The notes under the pieces: model-generated
Told to the model about the DNA's origin: nothing
Databases searched by the model: none
What the model saw: only the letters and a program-made list of their open reading frames with translations
Source: Microbacterium sp. H1-D42
GTDB lineage: Bacteria > Actinomycetota > Actinomycetes > Actinomycetales > Microbacteriaceae
Length of the DNA: 64,000 nucleotides
Assembly: GCF_022637555.1 (NCBI RefSeq)
Contig: NZ_CP093342.1
Location: 2,418,001 to 2,482,000, forward strand
Direction of reading: 5' to 3'
Translations under genes and position numbers: made by a program
Shown: in pieces, positions 62,014 through 64,000 of the stretch
Position numbering within the stretch: position 1 is the stretch's first letter
Layout of the letters: each line of letters begins with the position of its first letter

Positions 62014-62913
62014 ATGAGCAAGCGCACAGTCCGAACCGCACTCGCCGCACTGGGGGTGCTGACCCTCGCTCTCACCGGATGCGCGTCGGGTGACAACGGC
62101 GACGCCGGCGGTGACGGCGGCAGCGACGCCCAGACAACCCTCGAGAAGGCGCAGGAGTCGGGCACCATCACGCTGGCCGTGGCCTCCGAGCGCCCGTACT
62201 CCTGGGTCGAGAACGGCGAGCCGACCGGCGCCACCATCGCCATGCATGAAGAGATCTTCAGCAACCTCGGCATCGACGACATCAAGGTCGAAGAGGTCGA
62301 GTGGAACTCACTCATCCCCGGATTGAACGCCGGACGCTGGGACGTCATCAGCGCGGGAATGTCGATCCTGCCCGACCGCTGCAAGCAGGCCGCCTTCGGC
62401 GATCCCGAGATCATGTACACGACGACGCTCGCCGTGCCGAAGGGCAACCCTCAGGGGCTGACCGACCTCGACTCGGTCGTGAAGAAGGGCGACGTCAAGC
62501 TGGCCGTGCAGTCCGGGGCCATCGAAGAGGGCTACGCCAAGGAGCTCGGCATCGGCGACGTCACCAAGGTCGACAGCGCCACCGCCGGCCTCGAGGCCGT
62601 GCAGTCGGGTCGGGCGGATGCCTTCGCCCTGACCGCCGTCTCGCTGAACTGGATGACCAAGGACAGCGACGATCTCGAGACCACCGACGCCTTCGTGCAG
62701 GAGATCGACGGCGTCGAGCAGATCGGCGCCGGCGCCACGGTCTTCCGCAAGGAGGACAAGGACCTGCTCGAGGCATACAACAAGGAGCTCGCCAAGATCA
62801 CCGGCGACGAGAAGTCGTACCTCGACCTCGTCGAGCCGTTCGGCTTCACAGCCGAGAACCTGCCACCCGCAGATCTGACGACGGACCAGCTCTGCTCCGG
62901 CGACCTCGGCTGA
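62014..62913 (+). CDS. ehuB: Ectoine/hydroxyectoine ABC transporter substrate-binding lipoprotein
   Basis: An SBP family 3 lipoprotein of 299 residues. The lipobox is LALTGC (Cys about 23), followed by a Gly/Asp linker. The binding domain has ASERPYSWVENGEPTGATIA, then WNSLIPGLNAGRWDVISAGM and ILPDRCKQAAFGDP, the pattern typical of EhuB rather than of glutamate-binding proteins. It captures the compatible solutes ectoine and hydroxyectoine. GAGGAG precedes the ATG by four bases. Confidence 0.88.
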   Translation: MSKRTVRTALAALGVLTLALTGCASGDNGDAGGDGGSDAQTTLEKAQESGTITLAVASERPYSWVENGEPTGATIAMHEEIFSNLGIDDIKVEEVEWNSLIPGLNAGRWDVISAGMSILPDRCKQAAFGDPEIMYTTTLAVPKGNPQGLTDLDSVVKKGDVKLAVQSGAIEEGYAKELGIGDVTKVDSATAGLEAVQSGRADAFALTAVSLNWMTKDSDDLETTDAFVQEIDGVEQIGAGATVFRKEDKDLLEAYNKELAKITGDEKSYLDLVEPFGFTAENLPPADLTTDQLCSGDLG

Positions 62914-62923
62914 CTCACACGTC

Positions 62924-63649
62924 GTGACCGAGAATCTCGAGGCGCTCCAGCGGGCGCTGCCCCACCTGCTCGACGGGTTGTTGATCACCGTCGAGCTCAC
63001 GGTGGGCGGCGCCCTGCTGGCGTTCGTCATTGCCATCGCGCTCGGCCTGCTGGCACGGTCAGGCAACATCCTGCTGCGCGGCTTCGCCCGCACGGTGATC
63101 GAAGTGTTCCGCGGCACTTCGCTGCTGGTGCAGCTGTTCTTCCTGTTCTTCGTGCTGCCGCTCCCGCCGTTCAATCTGGAACTGCCGCCGGTCTTCGTCG
63201 GCATCCTCGGTCTGGGGCTCAACTACGGGGCGTACGGGGCGGAGGTCGTGCGCGGCTCGATCAACTCCGTGCCGCGAGGCCAGTGGGAGGCGACGACAGC
63301 GCTCAGCCTGTCGCGCACGCAGCGCATGTGGCGCGTCATCTTCCCTCAGGCCTGGGCGCTGATGATCCCATCGCTCACCAACCTGCTGATCCAGTTGCTG
63401 AAGGGCACGGCGGTGGTGTACCTCATCACGATCGTCGACCTCACCGCGCAGCTGAACAAGCTCCGCATCGACACCGACGTGTTCTTCGCCTACTCCCTGG
63501 GGCTGGTCATCTACTTCGTGATCGCGTACATCCTCACCATCGCCATGAACGCCCTCGAGGCGCGTGCCAAGCACCGCCTCGGCCAGGGCACCCGGCTGCG
63601 TGAAGCAGTCGCCGCGCCCACCGTCGACGCAGAGGGGGACGTCCCGTGA
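62924..63649 (+). CDS. ehuC: Ectoine/hydroxyectoine ABC transporter permease EhuC
   Basis: A polar amino acid-type permease of 241 residues with about five helices. The EAA loop is ATTALSLSRTQRMWRVIFPQA. It pairs with EhuD to form the pore. The GTG starts ten bases after ehuB, and its stop overlaps ehuD as GTGA. Confidence 0.88.
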   Translation: MTENLEALQRALPHLLDGLLITVELTVGGALLAFVIAIALGLLARSGNILLRGFARTVIEVFRGTSLLVQLFFLFFVLPLPPFNLELPPVFVGILGLGLNYGAYGAEVVRGSINSVPRGQWEATTALSLSRTQRMWRVIFPQAWALMIPSLTNLLIQLLKGTAVVYLITIVDLTAQLNKLRIDTDVFFAYSLGLVIYFVIAYILTIAMNALEARAKHRLGQGTRLREAVAAPTVDAEGDVP

Positions 63650-64000
63650 ACGACGATCGAGTCATCTGGAACTGGGATCACGTCTTCGCCGCTCTGCCGG
63701 ACATGCTGTGGGCGTTCCTCACCGTCACGCTGTTCGTCACGGTGCTCGGCAGCATCATCGCCGCGGTGCTGGGGCTGCTGATCGCCCTGGCGCGCAGGAG
63801 CACGCCGCGTCCGGTCGCCGCGATCCTGACGTTCGTGATGAACTTCATCCGCATGACGCCGCTCGTGGTGCAGCTGCTGTTCGCGTACTACGCCTTCACC
63901 GCCGTGCCGCCGCTGACGCTGGGTGTCATCATCTTCGGCATCCACTACGCCACCTACATGGCCGAGGTGTACCGCGCCGGTATCGACGCGGTACCGCACG
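63646..64000 (+). CDS. ehuD: Ectoine/hydroxyectoine ABC transporter permease EhuD (partial, runs off the window)
   Basis: The first 118 residues of the second permease. WNWDHVFAALPDMLWAFLTV is the EhuD-type N-terminus, and the EAA loop is just beginning at the window edge (MAEVYRAGIDAVPH). GAGGGGGAC precedes the GTG. The ATPase (ehuA) and utilisation genes are expected downstream but are not visible. Confidence 0.87.
   Translation, partial: MNDDRVIWNWDHVFAALPDMLWAFLTVTLFVTVLGSIIAAVLGLLIALARRSTPRPVAAILTFVMNFIRMTPLVVQLLFAYYAFTAVPPLTLGVIIFGIHYATYMAEVYRAGIDAVPH

Overview
The window is a stretch of ordinary-looking chromosome from a high-GC actinobacterium. Dense coding on both strands, strong GC bias at third codon positions, frequent GTG starts, many apparently leaderless genes and the family content (FdxA/DapC pair, DUF6113-like, SHOCT, nadABC with a Nudix regulator, TypA, GlpX) fit Microbacteriaceae, most likely Microbacterium. 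That placement is inferred from protein family style, not from a marker gene. No rRNA, tRNA, CRISPR, prophage or insertion sequence was seen.

Layout. 1-2503: end of a DEAD-box RNA helicase, a SHOCT membrane protein and citrate synthase. 2699-7160: dapC, fdxA, a four-helix membrane protein, the azlCD amino-acid exporter with a divergent XRE/cupin regulator, and a secreted lytic transglycosylase with a long leader that may be a c-di-AMP riboswitch. 7431-10868: typA, a CPBP protease and a PH-domain protein. 10884-16100: a complete dipeptide/oligopeptide ABC importer. 16281-20884: the glycine cleavage operon gcvT-gcvH-gcvP behind a tandem glycine riboswitch. 20955-27443: an amidohydrolase and an nrtR-nadA-nadB-nadC-nadS cluster for de novo NAD synthesis. 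27575-40866: a mixed accessory region with a terpene-cyclase-fold protein, a glycosyltransferase, an SDR, an ABC exporter, an MFS pump, small membrane proteins and acyltransferases. 41098-43649: class III anaerobic ribonucleotide reductase nrdD-nrdG behind two NrdR boxes. 43753-55788: lipoprotein, GNATs, VOC proteins, a divergent carbamoyltransferase, hemerythrin, a divergent inositol-phosphatase-like protein, HEAT and DHFR-like proteins, YchF, methyltransferases, an exonuclease and an ankyrin protein. 55884-58081: divergent glpX and fba of central carbon metabolism. 58232-61050: an ECF sigma/anti-sigma module with a lipoprotein and a membrane protein. 61054-64000: a GntR regulator divergent from ehuBCD, an ectoine/hydroxyectoine importer cut by the window end.

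The most interesting finding is that the ECF sigma operon, the neighbouring Yx(FWY)xxD lipoprotein and the divergent DUF2231-type membrane protein each carry the same promoter, TGAACC-N16-CGT(G/T)TC. This defines a self-contained local regulon from sequence alone. Others are a 57-bp near-perfect palindrome sitting in frame inside nadB, a recurrent TANNNT-6/7 nt-start-codon arrangement indicating leaderless transcription at about 30 genes, a possible 22-codon leader peptide coupled to a TTG-started gene, and several enzyme homologues whose catalytic residues are replaced.
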